Positions 56,089-64,000 of a DNA stretch of 64,000 nucleotides are shown here, piece after piece. The first letter of the stretch is position 1; each line of letters opens with the position of its first letter. Location of the stretch: positions 520,492 through 584,491 of the forward strand of contig NZ_FXAO01000001.1 of assembly GCF_900177645.1 (NCBI RefSeq). Reading direction: 5' to 3'. The notes below the pieces were generated by a model that saw only the letters and a program-made list of their open reading frames with translations, made no database searches and was not told the DNA's origin. Source of the stretch: Arenibacter troitsensis. GTDB taxonomy: Bacteria; Bacteroidota; Bacteroidia; Flavobacteriales; Flavobacteriaceae. The position numbers were made by a program, and so were the translations under genes.

Positions 56089-57597
56089 TTAAAAATTCAA
56101 GGTGTAGCCCAAACTTATTACAGAGTTTTTATTGGTTATACTGGCCGGCGTTGGAAGGCCAACATCAAACAGTTGCTTGCTAATGTCCTGGGTGGAATAG
56201 TTGTAGGAAAGGTCTAGCCTACTTCCACCAAAATTATAACCTATACCGCCAGAATAGCCATTTAGATCACCTATAGTATTGCCACTGGCGTACGGACTCT
56301 GTTCAAACCTATATCCAGCCCTTAAACTTAGGGCTTCAATACGGTACTCACCACCTAATCTAAAAGTGGAAACGGCACTTAATTTGTCGGAGATGAATTC
56401 ATTTTCCGAGGCAAAACTAGGGTCTGAACCTGGTCTTAATTCCGCTTTTGACATGTCTTGATAGCTATAGTCAAAACTCAATAGGCCATCCTTGCCAAAT
56501 ATCATAGCCAAACTTCCCGTTAATTTTCCAGGTATTTTAATGGTGTAATCCTCGTATACATTTATAATATTAAAATTGATAAATGAAATATCGCTATCGG
56601 CTAGATCCGAATATATTCTTTGAGAGGTTTCATCTGATAAATTGTACCAGGTTGGAGATTGATAGCTACCGCCTATTCTGAAATTTTCGTTTAATTTTCC
56701 AATGGCTCCCAAGCTAAAGGAAAATCCATTTCCCTGGGTCCTAAGCAAATTGTCGAAGGTAATATTCTGTATTTCCGATTCGGCATTAAAGCCCCTTTCG
56801 GAGAGTTGGGTGAGCTTGTCCAGGAGTATGCTGTGAATGTTAATGGAAGCTCCCAAATACAAGTTGTCACCGTACTGTGAGGCCAAGTTGGCAGTAAATT
56901 TACTATTGTAACCTGTAGTGCTCTGAGAGTAATCTTGGTTAACGGTATTGTATATTGCATTGGAGATATAATCGGTATTATTATCGTCCGAAAAATCTAC
57001 TGGGTCAATTATTCCTCCGTAATATCCCAAAAATGCTTGCTGGTCCACAAACCCTAAAGTAGCTCCTATATCCAGATAGGCTTCTTCTATAAATTCGCCG
57101 TCCTGTATTAGAAGCGGTCCAAAGGGTACCCCATTGGCCAAATCCAAAAAGTAATTGTCTATCCCCTGATCACTATTGCCGGAAACCAAAAGGTCATCGT
57201 CAAAATTTTTGACCAGATCGTAATTAAATGCCAATGCAATTTTTCTCCACGGAGAATTGTTGCTGGTGCTTTTAAATACGAAAACACCGCCAACTTGATT
57301 AAGATCCAATGAATTTAAGGAGGTGTTGCGGCTACCGTTGAAATAGCGGGAATCGTTTTTAATATTGTAATTGGATCCTGTTAAGGATAACAGGCTGTTG
57401 TTGAAAACGGCCGAACCTGCTGGGTTTACGTTTAAGGCGGACAAATCTCCACCCAATGCGCCAAATGCTCCATTTAATCCTTGAAAACGTGCTGTTCCGT
57501 AAGTGCCCTCTCCACTAAGTCTTAAAACATCATTGATATTCTGGGCGCTGGCAAATGCACATACCAATAGCAGAATGAAAGTGTAATTCCTTTTCAT
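56089..57597 (-). CDS. OmpP1/FadL-type outer membrane transport protein
   Basis: 502 residues with a signal peptide ending ASAQ. The beginning NINDVLRLSGEGTYGTARFQGLNGAFGALGGDLSALNVNPAGSAV is the N-terminal plug-like signature of the FadL/TodX family (including the T9SS shuttle PorV group). Long antiparallel strands follow, ending in NSVISLGYTLNF with terminal Phe. It probably forms a channel for hydrophobic compounds; whether it is PorV-like cannot be decided by eye. It has the usual length of 450-520 residues. Monocistronic, ATG at 57597. Confidence 0.85.
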   Translation of the reverse strand: MKRNYTFILLLVCAFASAQNINDVLRLSGEGTYGTARFQGLNGAFGALGGDLSALNVNPAGSAVFNNSLLSLTGSNYNIKNDSRYFNGSRNTSLNSLDLNQVGGVFVFKSTSNNSPWRKIALAFNYDLVKNFDDDLLVSGNSDQGIDNYFLDLANGVPFGPLLIQDGEFIEEAYLDIGATLGFVDQQAFLGYYGGIIDPVDFSDDNNTDYISNAIYNTVNQDYSQSTTGYNSKFTANLASQYGDNLYLGASINIHSILLDKLTQLSERGFNAESEIQNITFDNLLRTQGNGFSFSLGAIGKLNENFRIGGSYQSPTWYNLSDETSQRIYSDLADSDISFINFNIINVYEDYTIKIPGKLTGSLAMIFGKDGLLSFDYSYQDMSKAELRPGSDPSFASENEFISDKLSAVSTFRLGGEYRIEALSLRAGYRFEQSPYASGNTIGDLNGYSGGIGYNFGGSRLDLSYNYSTQDISKQLFDVGLPTPASITNKNSVISLGYTLNF

Positions 57598-57643
57598 TTT
57601 AATTAATTTAGAAAGTTTTTATTGAAATATGGGACCATGTTTT

Positions 57644-58867
57644 TTAATTACGCCTTCCGCTACTTCTGCTACTGGATGACGAAGATCTTGAAGAAGAACT
57701 GCTGGAACTTCTTACGCTGCCACTGGAGCTGCTGGAGCTGCCGGAGCTTCTGTAGGTGCCACCGGATGATCTGGAAGGCGTACTACTTCTGTAGGTTCCA
57801 CTGGAAGACCTTGTTGGGCTGGAACTTCTGTAGGTTCCACTGGAAGATCTTGACGTGGAACTACCGGAACTTCTATAGGTAGAAGTTCTGGGAGCTGTGC
57901 CCTTATAGGTTCCGCTAGAGCTATTGCTCCTGTAGGTCTGATTGCTTCGAGAGCTACTATTGTAATTTGGTACTGCCCTTGTGCTTCTGCTGGTGCGGTA
58001 TGATCTGTTTCTTTCCAAAGCATCTACCCCAACATTACTTCGGGATGTAGTTCCAGTTCTATTGATATTGCTACGCGCAGTGGTGCTTCTATATCTACTG
58101 GAGCTGGATCGGTTTGCGTTGCTTATATTCGATCTTCCGCTTAGAGCAGTGCTTCTAAGGTTGGAATTGGAATTGTAGATTCCTCTCCTGCTAGCGCTGT
58201 AAGCGTAATTTCTATTGTAGTAATTGTTGCCGAACCTGCTTCGGGAATAGTAATATGGGTAGTGTCGATATGGGGAATAGAAGTAAGGAATGTAGTAACC
58301 GCCCCATCCGTAGCCACCCCAACCCCAGTTGTTCCAACCATATCCGTATCCGAAACGGTTCCATCTCCAAGGGTTGTAATATCCGTAATAACCGCCATAG
58401 AAACCTCCATAAAAACCACCATACCCCCATGCGAAAGGAGAGCCTCCCCAGCCCCAATCATCATAGATGTTGATATTCACATTGGTGGCATTATCCCCCC
58501 ATGATCCGTATCCATTGTAGTCGTTATTGGCGCCATTATAGCTTAAGTCTTGGCTATACCCAAGACTGTCGGTTTCCGTATCACTATAGTAAGCATCCAC
58601 ATCTGTGAAAACCTCGCTATCCAGAATTTCACCATATTCATCGGCCTTTTGACCAAAATAATCCGCATAGGCATTTTGTTTTGGCGCTGGCTGTTGGGTT
58701 CTTGACCGTTGCTCGGTTACCCGAACTTGTTCCGTATTATTGGAATAGATGCCATCATTATCGTAATATGAAGCTTGCTGGTAAGACCCGCAAGACGCCA
58801 ATACTATGCTAAGGAGTACAACGGTTGCTGCTATATGTATTCTTCGGTGGGGTAGAGAATGTATCAT
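57644..58867 (-). CDS. Low-complexity lipoprotein, Gly/Tyr/Trp- then Ser/Arg-rich
   Basis: 407 residues. Lipoprotein signal VLLSIVLASC (Cys26). Residues ~30-110 are acidic and Asn/Tyr-rich. Residues ~130-220 are dominated by Gly, Tyr and Trp (GGFYGGFYGGYYGYYNPWRWN). The C-terminal half is Ser/Arg-rich with repeats of SGTYRSSxPxRSS. No enzyme domain. Such biased sequences suggest a surface-exposed, possibly adhesive or cell-wall-covering protein; inference only. The many shadow frames over this gene reflect the repeats. Divergent from proS. Coding is supported by the lipobox and by consistent reading frame over 1.2 kb. Confidence 0.75.
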   Translation of the reverse strand: MIHSLPHRRIHIAATVVLLSIVLASCGSYQQASYYDNDGIYSNNTEQVRVTEQRSRTQQPAPKQNAYADYFGQKADEYGEILDSEVFTDVDAYYSDTETDSLGYSQDLSYNGANNDYNGYGSWGDNATNVNINIYDDWGWGGSPFAWGYGGFYGGFYGGYYGYYNPWRWNRFGYGYGWNNWGWGGYGWGGYYIPYFYSPYRHYPYYYSRSRFGNNYYNRNYAYSASRRGIYNSNSNLRSTALSGRSNISNANRSSSSRYRSTTARSNINRTGTTSRSNVGVDALERNRSYRTSRSTRAVPNYNSSSRSNQTYRSNSSSGTYKGTAPRTSTYRSSGSSTSRSSSGTYRSSSPTRSSSGTYRSSTPSRSSGGTYRSSGSSSSSSGSVRSSSSSSSRSSSSSSRSSGRRN

Positions 58868-58881
58868 CGCTGTAATTTTAA

Positions 58882-58912
58882 TTGTTGAACAATGTAAAAA
58901 TAGTTAGTTTTG
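58882..58912 (+). promoter_or_regulatory. proS promoter
   Basis: TTG (58882-58884), 20-nt spacer, TAGTTTTG (58905-58912), giving a leader of about 50 nt before the ATG at 58967. Confidence 0.6.
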
Positions 58913-58966
58913 CCGAACTATTTCATTTAAATATAAGGTTACAAGTTTTGTGCCAAACTTACTGGT

Positions 58967-60442
58967 ATGGGTAAAAATTTAACGAAAAGAGCAGAGGATT
59001 ATTCCAAATGGTATAATGAACTTGTTGTAAAAGCGGATTTGGCTGAAAATTCGGGAGTTAGGGGCTGTATGGTCATTAAACCGTATGGTTATGCTATTTG
59101 GGAAAAAATGCAGGCTCAGCTGGATATTATGTTCAAGGAAACGGGACATGAGAATGCCTATTTCCCATTGTTTATACCTAAGTCCTACTTGAGCAAGGAG
59201 GCCAGTCATGTGGAAGGTTTTGCCAAGGAATGTGCGGTAGTGACCCATTATAGGCTTAAAAATGCAGAGGATGGTAGTGGTATTATAGTGGATCCCGAAG
59301 CCAAGCTGGAAGAAGAGCTCATTATTAGGCCTACCTCCGAAACCATAATTTGGGATACCTATAGAAGATGGATACAGTCTTATCGCGATTTGCCGCTTCT
59401 TATCAATCAATGGGCCAATGTGGTGCGTTGGGAGATGCGTACCCGACTTTTCTTAAGAACAGCGGAATTTTTATGGCAAGAGGGGCATACTGCACATGCT
59501 ACTGAAAAGGAAGCTATTGCGGAAGCGGAACAGATGATGAACGTATATGCCGAGTTTGTGGAAAATTACATGGCGGTACCTGTTATAAAGGGAACCAAAA
59601 CGGCCAGTGAGCGTTTCGCCGGGGCATTGGAGACCTACTGTATAGAGGCCCTCATGCAGGATGGAAAAGCCTTGCAGGCCGGTACATCGCATTTCTTGGG
59701 GCAAAATTTCGCAAAAGCTTTTGATGTAAAGTTTGCTACCAAGGAAGGGGTGCAGGAATATGTTTGGGCAACCTCTTGGGGTGTTTCAACACGTTTGATG
59801 GGGGCATTGATCATGACGCATAGCGACGATAACGGACTGGTGCTACCTCCTAAATTGGCTCCGATACAAGTAGTAATAGTGCCTATTTATAAAGGTGAGG
59901 ATCAATTGGATGCCATTTCAGAAAGAGTAGCTCCTCTGGTAAAGGAATTGAGGTCCAAAGGAATCTCTGTGAAATATGATGATAGGGATACCCATAAGCC
60001 AGGATTTAAATTCAATGAATACGAGCTGAAAGGGGTGCCTGTTCGTTTGGCCATTGGCCAGCGGGATATGGATAATGGCACTTTTGAGGTGGCAAGAAGG
60101 GATACATTTGAGAAGGAAACGGTAAAAGCCGATGAGGTTGTGGCCAAAATTGAATTTTTGATGAAGGATATTCAGACAAATATCCATAATAAGGCCTTGG
60201 AGCATAGGAGAACACATATCACCGAGGTGAATTCCTATGAAGAATTTAAAGAAGTGCTGGAAAGTAAAGGAGGGTTTATATCGGCACATTGGGATGGTAC
60301 TTCCGAAACGGAGGAATTGGTGAAAGAGCAAACAAAAGCTACTATTCGCTGTATTCCTATCGATGCCAAAGAAGAGGCCGGAGTCTGTATGGTGACTGGA
60401 AAACCATCCTCCAAAAGAGTACTTTTTGCCAAGGCATATTAA
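58967..60442 (+). CDS. proS: Prolyl-tRNA synthetase (eukaryote/archaea-like ProS)
   Basis: 491 residues. Class II synthetase: [16 protein letters not shown] (motif 2 region), [25 protein letters not shown] and [14 protein letters not shown], then the anticodon-binding domain with [10 protein letters not shown] and [16 protein letters not shown]. The absence of the YbaK-type editing insert and the length mark the ProS type 3 (eukaryote-like) form common in Bacteroidetes. It charges tRNA-Pro. It is followed by two tRNA-Glu genes with their own promoter. ATG at 58967. Confidence 0.96.
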   Translation: MGKNLTKRAEDYSKWYNELVVKADLAENSGVRGCMVIKPYGYAIWEKMQAQLDIMFKETGHENAYFPLFIPKSYLSKEASHVEGFAKECAVVTHYRLKNAEDGSGIIVDPEAKLEEELIIRPTSETIIWDTYRRWIQSYRDLPLLINQWANVVRWEMRTRLFLRTAEFLWQEGHTAHATEKEAIAEAEQMMNVYAEFVENYMAVPVIKGTKTASERFAGALETYCIEALMQDGKALQAGTSHFLGQNFAKAFDVKFATKEGVQEYVWATSWGVSTRLMGALIMTHSDDNGLVLPPKLAPIQVVIVPIYKGEDQLDAISERVAPLVKELRSKGISVKYDDRDTHKPGFKFNEYELKGVPVRLAIGQRDMDNGTFEVARRDTFEKETVKADEVVAKIEFLMKDIQTNIHNKALEHRRTHITEVNSYEEFKEVLESKGGFISAHWDGTSETEELVKEQTKATIRCIPIDAKEEAGVCMVTGKPSSKRVLFAKAY

Positions 60443-60469
60443 AAGATTTTAAAAAATTTTATTTAGGTC

Positions 60470-60499
60470 TTGCGATAGTAAAAAATAATTGTATTTTTG
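60470..60499 (+). promoter_or_regulatory. Promoter of the tRNA-Glu pair
   Basis: TTG (60470-60472), 19-nt spacer, TATTTTTG (60492-60499), 24 nt before the first tRNA. Confidence 0.7.
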
Positions 60500-60522
60500 C
60501 ATCCGCAATTATGCGATTTGAT

Positions 60523-60594
60523 GGTCCGTTCGTCTAGGGGTTAGGACGCCAGGTTTTCATCCTGGTAACAGGGGTTCGATTCCCCTACGGACTA
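60523..60594 (+). tRNA. tRNA-Glu (TTC), copy 1
   Basis: 72 nt, cloverleaf complete: acceptor GGTCCGT/ACGGACT (one G-T pair), anticodon stem CCAGG/CCTGG with loop TTTTCAT giving anticodon TTC, T arm GGGGTTCGATTCCCC. CCA is not encoded. Confidence 0.97.
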
Positions 60595-60666
60595 CTAAGA
60601 TTATTTTGAAATTTTGGGGTATTGATTTTGATTCAACAATTAGGTCAGTACTTGCAACCAAAAAAT

Positions 60667-60738
60667 GGTCCGTTCGTCTAGGGGTTAGGACGCCAGGTTT
60701 TCATCCTGGTAACAGGGGTTCGATTCCCCTACGGACTA
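60667..60738 (+). tRNA. tRNA-Glu (TTC), copy 2
   Basis: Identical in all 72 positions to the copy at 60523-60594, start to start 144 nt apart; CCA not encoded. Probably transcribed with copy 1, and perhaps reading on into rpsT (51 nt to its ATG). Confidence 0.97.
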
Positions 60739-60788
60739 CACAGTATGTTTAGGGGTTTATCCCAATAAAAAAATTAATTAAATAGAAA

Positions 60789-61040
60789 ATGGCAAATCAT
60801 AAGTCAGCATTAAAGAGGATTAGAAGGAACGAAGCGGTAAGGTTACGTAATAGGTACCAGCATAAAACAACCCGTAACGCTATCAGAAGGTTGCGTACGG
60901 AGGAGGATAAGAAAGCTGCTGAGACTTTGTTGCCAAGCGTAGTAAGTATGATCGATAGATTGGCTAAGCGCAATATCATCCATTCCAACAAAGCTGCAAA
61001 CTTAAAGAGCAAGTTGACCAAGCAAGTAGCTGCACTATAA
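60789..61040 (+). CDS. rpsT: Ribosomal protein bS20
   Basis: 83 residues, highly basic and helical: [47 protein letters not shown]. All hallmarks of bS20, a primary 16S rRNA-binding protein of the 30S subunit. It follows the tRNA-Glu pair and has a terminator at 61063-61092. The sequence is cut at the usual length; ATG at 60789. Confidence 0.97.
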   Translation: MANHKSALKRIRRNEAVRLRNRYQHKTTRNAIRRLRTEEDKKAAETLLPSVVSMIDRLAKRNIIHSNKAANLKSKLTKQVAAL

Positions 61041-61062
61041 GTTTTATAACATACTTAGAGGA

Positions 61063-61092
61063 ACGCCCTTCGCAAGAATGGGCGTTTTTTTG
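61063..61092 (+). terminator. Terminator of rpsT
   Basis: AACGCCC (61063-61069) pairs with GGGCGTT (61081-61087), followed by seven T in all. Confidence 0.88.
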
Positions 61093-61265
61093 TTTTTGCT
61101 ATTGGCCTTAGTGTTCAGAATATCTATTTGGGTTAAGATATTTAATGAAATTATCAAGATACCATAAGGTTACAGATATGCTTCTGAAAACCCTAGGTAA
61201 TTCAGCGGAATCATATTATATTCGGAATTCATTTTTGTATAATCCAAACTTAGTGAATCTGAAAA

Positions 61266-62699
61266 ATGATGGGAACAATACGCTTGACACAAAAACTAGG
61301 GTCTATTTTATTTGTAATTCTAATAGGTTGTAAATCACAACAGGAAAAAGTACCTCATAGTCACGCCCATGAAACTGGGTACTCCCATTCCCATTCGCAT
61401 AGCCATTATCCGGAACATGATTCCATAACGGCCCATAAATTAATGTATCCATCGCAGGTCCCGGACAGGGTGATTGCCAATTTAACTACGGACCCAGCAC
61501 ATAGTATGGCCGTGAATTGGAGAACAGATCAACAGGTGGAAGCCGGATTTGTCGAAATTGCCATAGCAACCGATGGACCGGAGTTTTTGTTGAAAGACGT
61601 TAGACGAGTGGAGGCCAAGAGTGAAATTTTTCAAAATCAGAACAGAAAGGAGCCTCTTGTAAAGGCGGTATACCATTCGGTGGTAGTGAATAATCTACAG
61701 CCAAAAACTACCTATGTCTATAGGGTAGGTAACGGAAAGGAAGGCAATGATGGCTGGAGCGAATGGTTTCAATATACCACGGCCAGTGACACTTCGGGAG
61801 AACCTTTTAGCTTTATTTATTTTGGGGATGCCCAAAACAATGTGAAGTCGCTATGGTCCAGGGTAATACGAAATTCTTATAGAAAATTTCCAGAAGTTAA
61901 TTTTATGTTGCACGCTGGAGATCTTATCAATGACAGGGATGCCAATTTGGAATGGGGCGAATGGTTTTATGCAGGTAGCTTTATTCATGCCACTGTGCCA
62001 AGTGTTATGACGCCAGGTAATCATGAATACAGGGATGGTGTATTGACCTCTTTATGGAAACCACAATTTACTTTGCCCGAAAATGGACCAATTGAGGAAT
62101 TAAAAGAAACGTGTTTTGCAATTGATTATCAAGATATGAAATTGATTTCCATCGATAGCGAAGGTTATGATGAAAGTTTGGAAGCCCGTTCGGCACAGAT
62201 AAAATGGTTGGATTCCGTATTACAATCAAACACTAAAAAATGGATTGCCATTTTTACGCATTATCCGGTTTATTCTACCAAAGAAGGGCGAGACAATTGG
62301 GAGCTGAGGGAAGGTATAAAACCTTTGATAGATAAATATAAAGTGGATTTGGTTTTGCAGGGGCATGACCATACCTATGCCAGAGGTTATGCGGATAATG
62401 AAGGTAAAGGGTTAACAGTGTTGGATGATGCAGGTACTGTTTATGCGGTTTCAGTAAGTGGTCCTAAAATGTACGAATCCCAAGACCAGGATTGGATGGT
62501 ACGAAGGGGGGAGTACACCCAATTGTTTCAAATAATTACCGTTACCAAAGATACCATTAAGTATGAGGCATATACCCCTATAGGAAACCTTTATGATGCC
62601 TTCGACCTTATTAAAAAGGACGGTAAAAAACAGCTTGTCAATAGAGTGCCAGACAGTCCCATCCGATTAAAAAAGGACTTTGAAGGAGAAGATAAATAG
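61266..62699 (+). CDS. Purple-acid-phosphatase-like metallophosphoesterase lipoprotein with His-rich N-terminus
   Basis: 477 residues. Lipoprotein signal LFVILIGC (Cys22). A His-rich stretch follows (HSHAHETGYSHSHSHSHYPEHD). Next comes an Ig/FN3-like domain (DRVIANLTTDPAHSMAVNWRT.., residues ~70-170), then a metallophosphoesterase domain: YFGDAQNN, LHAGDLINDRD, TPGNHEY, THYPVYS and GHDHTYARG give the dinuclear metal ligands. It should release phosphate from esters in the periplasm or on the surface. The His-rich segment may bind zinc or copper. ATG at 61266 (or 61269). Converges on the AraC gene. Confidence 0.88.
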   Translation: MMGTIRLTQKLGSILFVILIGCKSQQEKVPHSHAHETGYSHSHSHSHYPEHDSITAHKLMYPSQVPDRVIANLTTDPAHSMAVNWRTDQQVEAGFVEIAIATDGPEFLLKDVRRVEAKSEIFQNQNRKEPLVKAVYHSVVVNNLQPKTTYVYRVGNGKEGNDGWSEWFQYTTASDTSGEPFSFIYFGDAQNNVKSLWSRVIRNSYRKFPEVNFMLHAGDLINDRDANLEWGEWFYAGSFIHATVPSVMTPGNHEYRDGVLTSLWKPQFTLPENGPIEELKETCFAIDYQDMKLISIDSEGYDESLEARSAQIKWLDSVLQSNTKKWIAIFTHYPVYSTKEGRDNWELREGIKPLIDKYKVDLVLQGHDHTYARGYADNEGKGLTVLDDAGTVYAVSVSGPKMYESQDQDWMVRRGEYTQLFQIITVTKDTIKYEAYTPIGNLYDAFDLIKKDGKKQLVNRVPDSPIRLKKDFEGEDK

Positions 62700-62704
62700 G
62701 GAAT

Positions 62705-62751
62705 TCCAATTGCGTTGTTCCTACTTTGGGTCGGAATAATTGGACTTTTTA
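62705..62751 (+). terminator. Possible terminator after the phosphatase gene
   Basis: TCCAATT (62705-62711) pairs with AATTGGA (62738-62744), enclosing GTTCC/GGAAT, and is followed by CTTTTT. Confidence 0.5.
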
Positions 62752-62785
62752 TTGATACTGACCACAATTTAATGGGTAATGAATT

Positions 62786-63628
62786 TCATCGCTGTCTACG
62801 ATAATCTGTTGGAGTAACGCCTTTAATTTCCTTAAATTTCCTGTTGAAGTTGGCTATGGTTCCAAAACCACATTGTTCTGCTATTAGGGAAATGGAAAGA
62901 TCAGGTTTGCTATTGATAAGTTTACAGGCATTTTCAATTCGTATTTCGATCAAAAATTGAAAAAATGTTTTGTTGGTTCTCTTTTTAAAATAGCGGCAAA
63001 AGGAGTTCTTGTTCATATGGGCCTTATCCGCAATTTCCTCCAAAGTAATAGGTTCGTAAAACTTTTCCATGGCATATTCAAACACATCGTTCATGCGTTT
63101 TCCCTCATCGTCCGTATATCTCTTTTTATAGACAAAGGAAGACAGGGGAGCCGCTTTTGCCTTACTTATCAAACTTATTATTTTTAAAAGCGTAGCTACC
63201 CTTTCTATCTTATTCTGATGGGATAATTTATGGAATTGTTTTGCGATTTTCCGTTTTTTGGAAAGCACCTTCAATCCGTATTCCGAACCTATAAAAAAAT
63301 CCTTGGTTTCCGCCATATCGGCCACCTCAAAAAAATGGTTTCCAAAAGAGTCCTTTTTAAAGAATAAGGAGCACATGATAGATTCATCACTTTTGTTGGA
63401 ATCACTTTTAAAGACGTGGGGTACATATTCGCCAATTACTAAAATGTCGTTCTCCTTGTATTCGTTTATGGTGTCTGCTACAATAAAAGATCCGGACCCT
63501 TTTACGATAAGGCTTATTTGTATTTCCTGATGTTGGTGCAGTTGGCCATAAAATATCCTCTCGCGGTCTTCCTGATAGATGAGCGCTTCGTTTTTTGGTT
63601 TGGGTATTTTAAAGGGTAGTACTTTCAA
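62786..63628 (-). CDS. AraC-family transcriptional regulator with cupin sensor domain
   Basis: 280 residues. The N-terminal half is a cupin-like arm (LHQHQEIQISLIVKGSGSFIVADT, VLVIGEYVPHVF) and the C-terminal ~100 residues hold two helix-turn-helix motifs: ITLEEIADKAHMNKNSFCRYFKKRT and ISLIAEQCGFGTIANFNRKFKEIKGVTPTDYRRQR. Such regulators usually activate a sugar gene set. No ATG lies at the correct end; the start is best placed at TTG 63628 (MKVLPFKIPKPKNEALIYQ), a typical family start; another TTG is at 63643. Target genes unknown; the converging phosphatase is the nearest neighbour. Confidence 0.85.
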   Translation of the reverse strand: MKVLPFKIPKPKNEALIYQEDRERIFYGQLHQHQEIQISLIVKGSGSFIVADTINEYKENDILVIGEYVPHVFKSDSNKSDESIMCSLFFKKDSFGNHFFEVADMAETKDFFIGSEYGLKVLSKKRKIAKQFHKLSHQNKIERVATLLKIISLISKAKAAPLSSFVYKKRYTDDEGKRMNDVFEYAMEKFYEPITLEEIADKAHMNKNSFCRYFKKRTNKTFFQFLIEIRIENACKLINSKPDLSISLIAEQCGFGTIANFNRKFKEIKGVTPTDYRRQR

Positions 63629-63736
63629 GACTTGTTTTTGCAATTATTAAGCAAAGAAAATATTATTGTGTGTTTTTTGGGGTAATATAGTATAATAATT
63701 TTCATTTATGAAAAGTTTTGAATGGACCAGTTTTTC

Positions 63737-64000
63737 CTTAAAAAAAGAACCACGCCTAAAAGGACGTGGTTTCTTGCTTTTGGTGACCTCGACAGGAGTA
63801 CCTGTGGTTTTCCTTTGCGCTCCGTTTTGCAAATAAGAACCCTCGCAGCTATCGCTGCTGGTTTTTTGTTTTACTCCAAAACCTCAAACTGCGTTTGGTT
63901 TTTTTCTTAAAAAAAGAACCACGCCTAAAAAGACGTGGTTTCTTGCTTGTGGTGACCTCGACAGGAGTACCTGCGGTTTTCCTTTGCGCTCCGTTTTGCA
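63737..64000. repeat. Start of a 169-nt-period tandem array with tRNA-3'-end-like and terminator modules
   Basis: A 95-nt unit at 63737-63831 recurs at 63906-64000 with three mismatches; a 74-nt segment lies between, so the period is 169 nt and the array continues beyond the window. On the minus strand each unit contains GCAGGTACTCCTGTC, then GAGGTCACCA, which looks like a T arm (loop shortened), acceptor 3' strand, discriminator and CCA of a tRNA. It is followed by AACCACG..CGTGGTT and a T-run, a terminator. The intervening part has GCAGC/GCTGC hairpins. The region 63644-63736 shows nothing further. Confidence 0.75.

Noticed and set aside
57622..58504. Several plus-strand frames (Cys/Trp- or Leu/Arg-rich) over the low-complexity lipoprotein
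   Set aside because: They are shadows produced by repetitive codons; the minus-strand frame has a lipobox and consistent coding.
61145..61333. 62-codon frame upstream of the phosphatase
   Set aside because: It overlaps the phosphatase start in another frame and shows no protein-like pattern.
63722..63910. 62-codon frame over the terminal repeat
   Set aside because: It crosses two hairpins of a structured repeat; no start context or homology-like pattern.
63737..64000. CRISPR array
   Set aside because: Units are 95 nt with a 169-nt period and only two copies are visible; repeat and spacer sizes do not fit, and no cas gene is present.

Overview
The window is chromosomal DNA of a marine member of the Flavobacteriaceae (Bacteroidetes). 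Evidence for this: a SusC/SusD pair, type IX secretion C-terminal domains, -7 boxes of the TAnnTTTG type, weak ribosome binding sites, AT-rich intergenic DNA, fused SecDF, and alginate-degrading enzymes. The genus cannot be fixed from sequence alone; gene content resembles Zobellia/Maribacter/Arenibacter-like bacteria.

Region 1 (1-5.4 kb): end of an unrecognised gene, a TonB-receptor-like barrel, a small secreted protein, an OmpA-family protein, a cold-shock protein and a UPF0309 SIS-domain protein.

Region 2 (5.4-28.7 kb) is the accessory heart of the window, an alginate utilisation locus. It holds an NRAMP-related transporter with a KDPG-type aldolase, a short-chain dehydrogenase with a hexuronate-type MFS permease, a GntR/FadR-type regulator, SusD and SusC, a second dehydrogenase with KdgF and a tandem-duplicated PL7 lyase, and a PL6 lyase. 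Opposite these run a Tat-exported TIM-barrel protein with an RraA-type aldolase, then two sialidase-fold beta-propellers and a sulfatase. Expected flow: surface PL7/PL6 lipoproteins cut alginate, SusCD imports oligomers, KdgF linearises unsaturated uronate, an SDR reduces DEH to KDG, and the aldolase cleaves KDPG. No KDG kinase is present. Four promoters in this block (gntR, susC, PL7, PL6/TIM-barrel) share one architecture: a -7 box whose TTTG is also the first half-site of a repeated TGGTNNACCA operator with 13-bp spacing. This defines a local regulon, probably controlled by the GntR protein, and ties the TIM-barrel/RraA pair to it.

Region 3 (28.7-63.6 kb) is mostly housekeeping: a YkgJ-type Cys-cluster protein, an esterase, ABC-F, a J-domain-like protein, asnB, gyrB, mdh, secDF, a ModF-like ABC protein, DUF5916, DUF192, lgt, yidD, cysS, folE, two T9SS-sorted proteins, a FadL-type porin, a low-complexity lipoprotein, proS, two identical tRNA-Glu genes, rpsT, a purple-acid-phosphatase-like lipoprotein and an AraC regulator. 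A 46-codon gene (32241-32381) was found by eye.

Region 4 (63.7-64.0 kb) holds the start of a tandem array with a 169-nt period. On the minus strand each unit carries a tRNA-3'-end-like segment followed by a terminator hairpin; the array runs off the window edge. No insertion sequences, phage genes or CRISPR arrays were seen.
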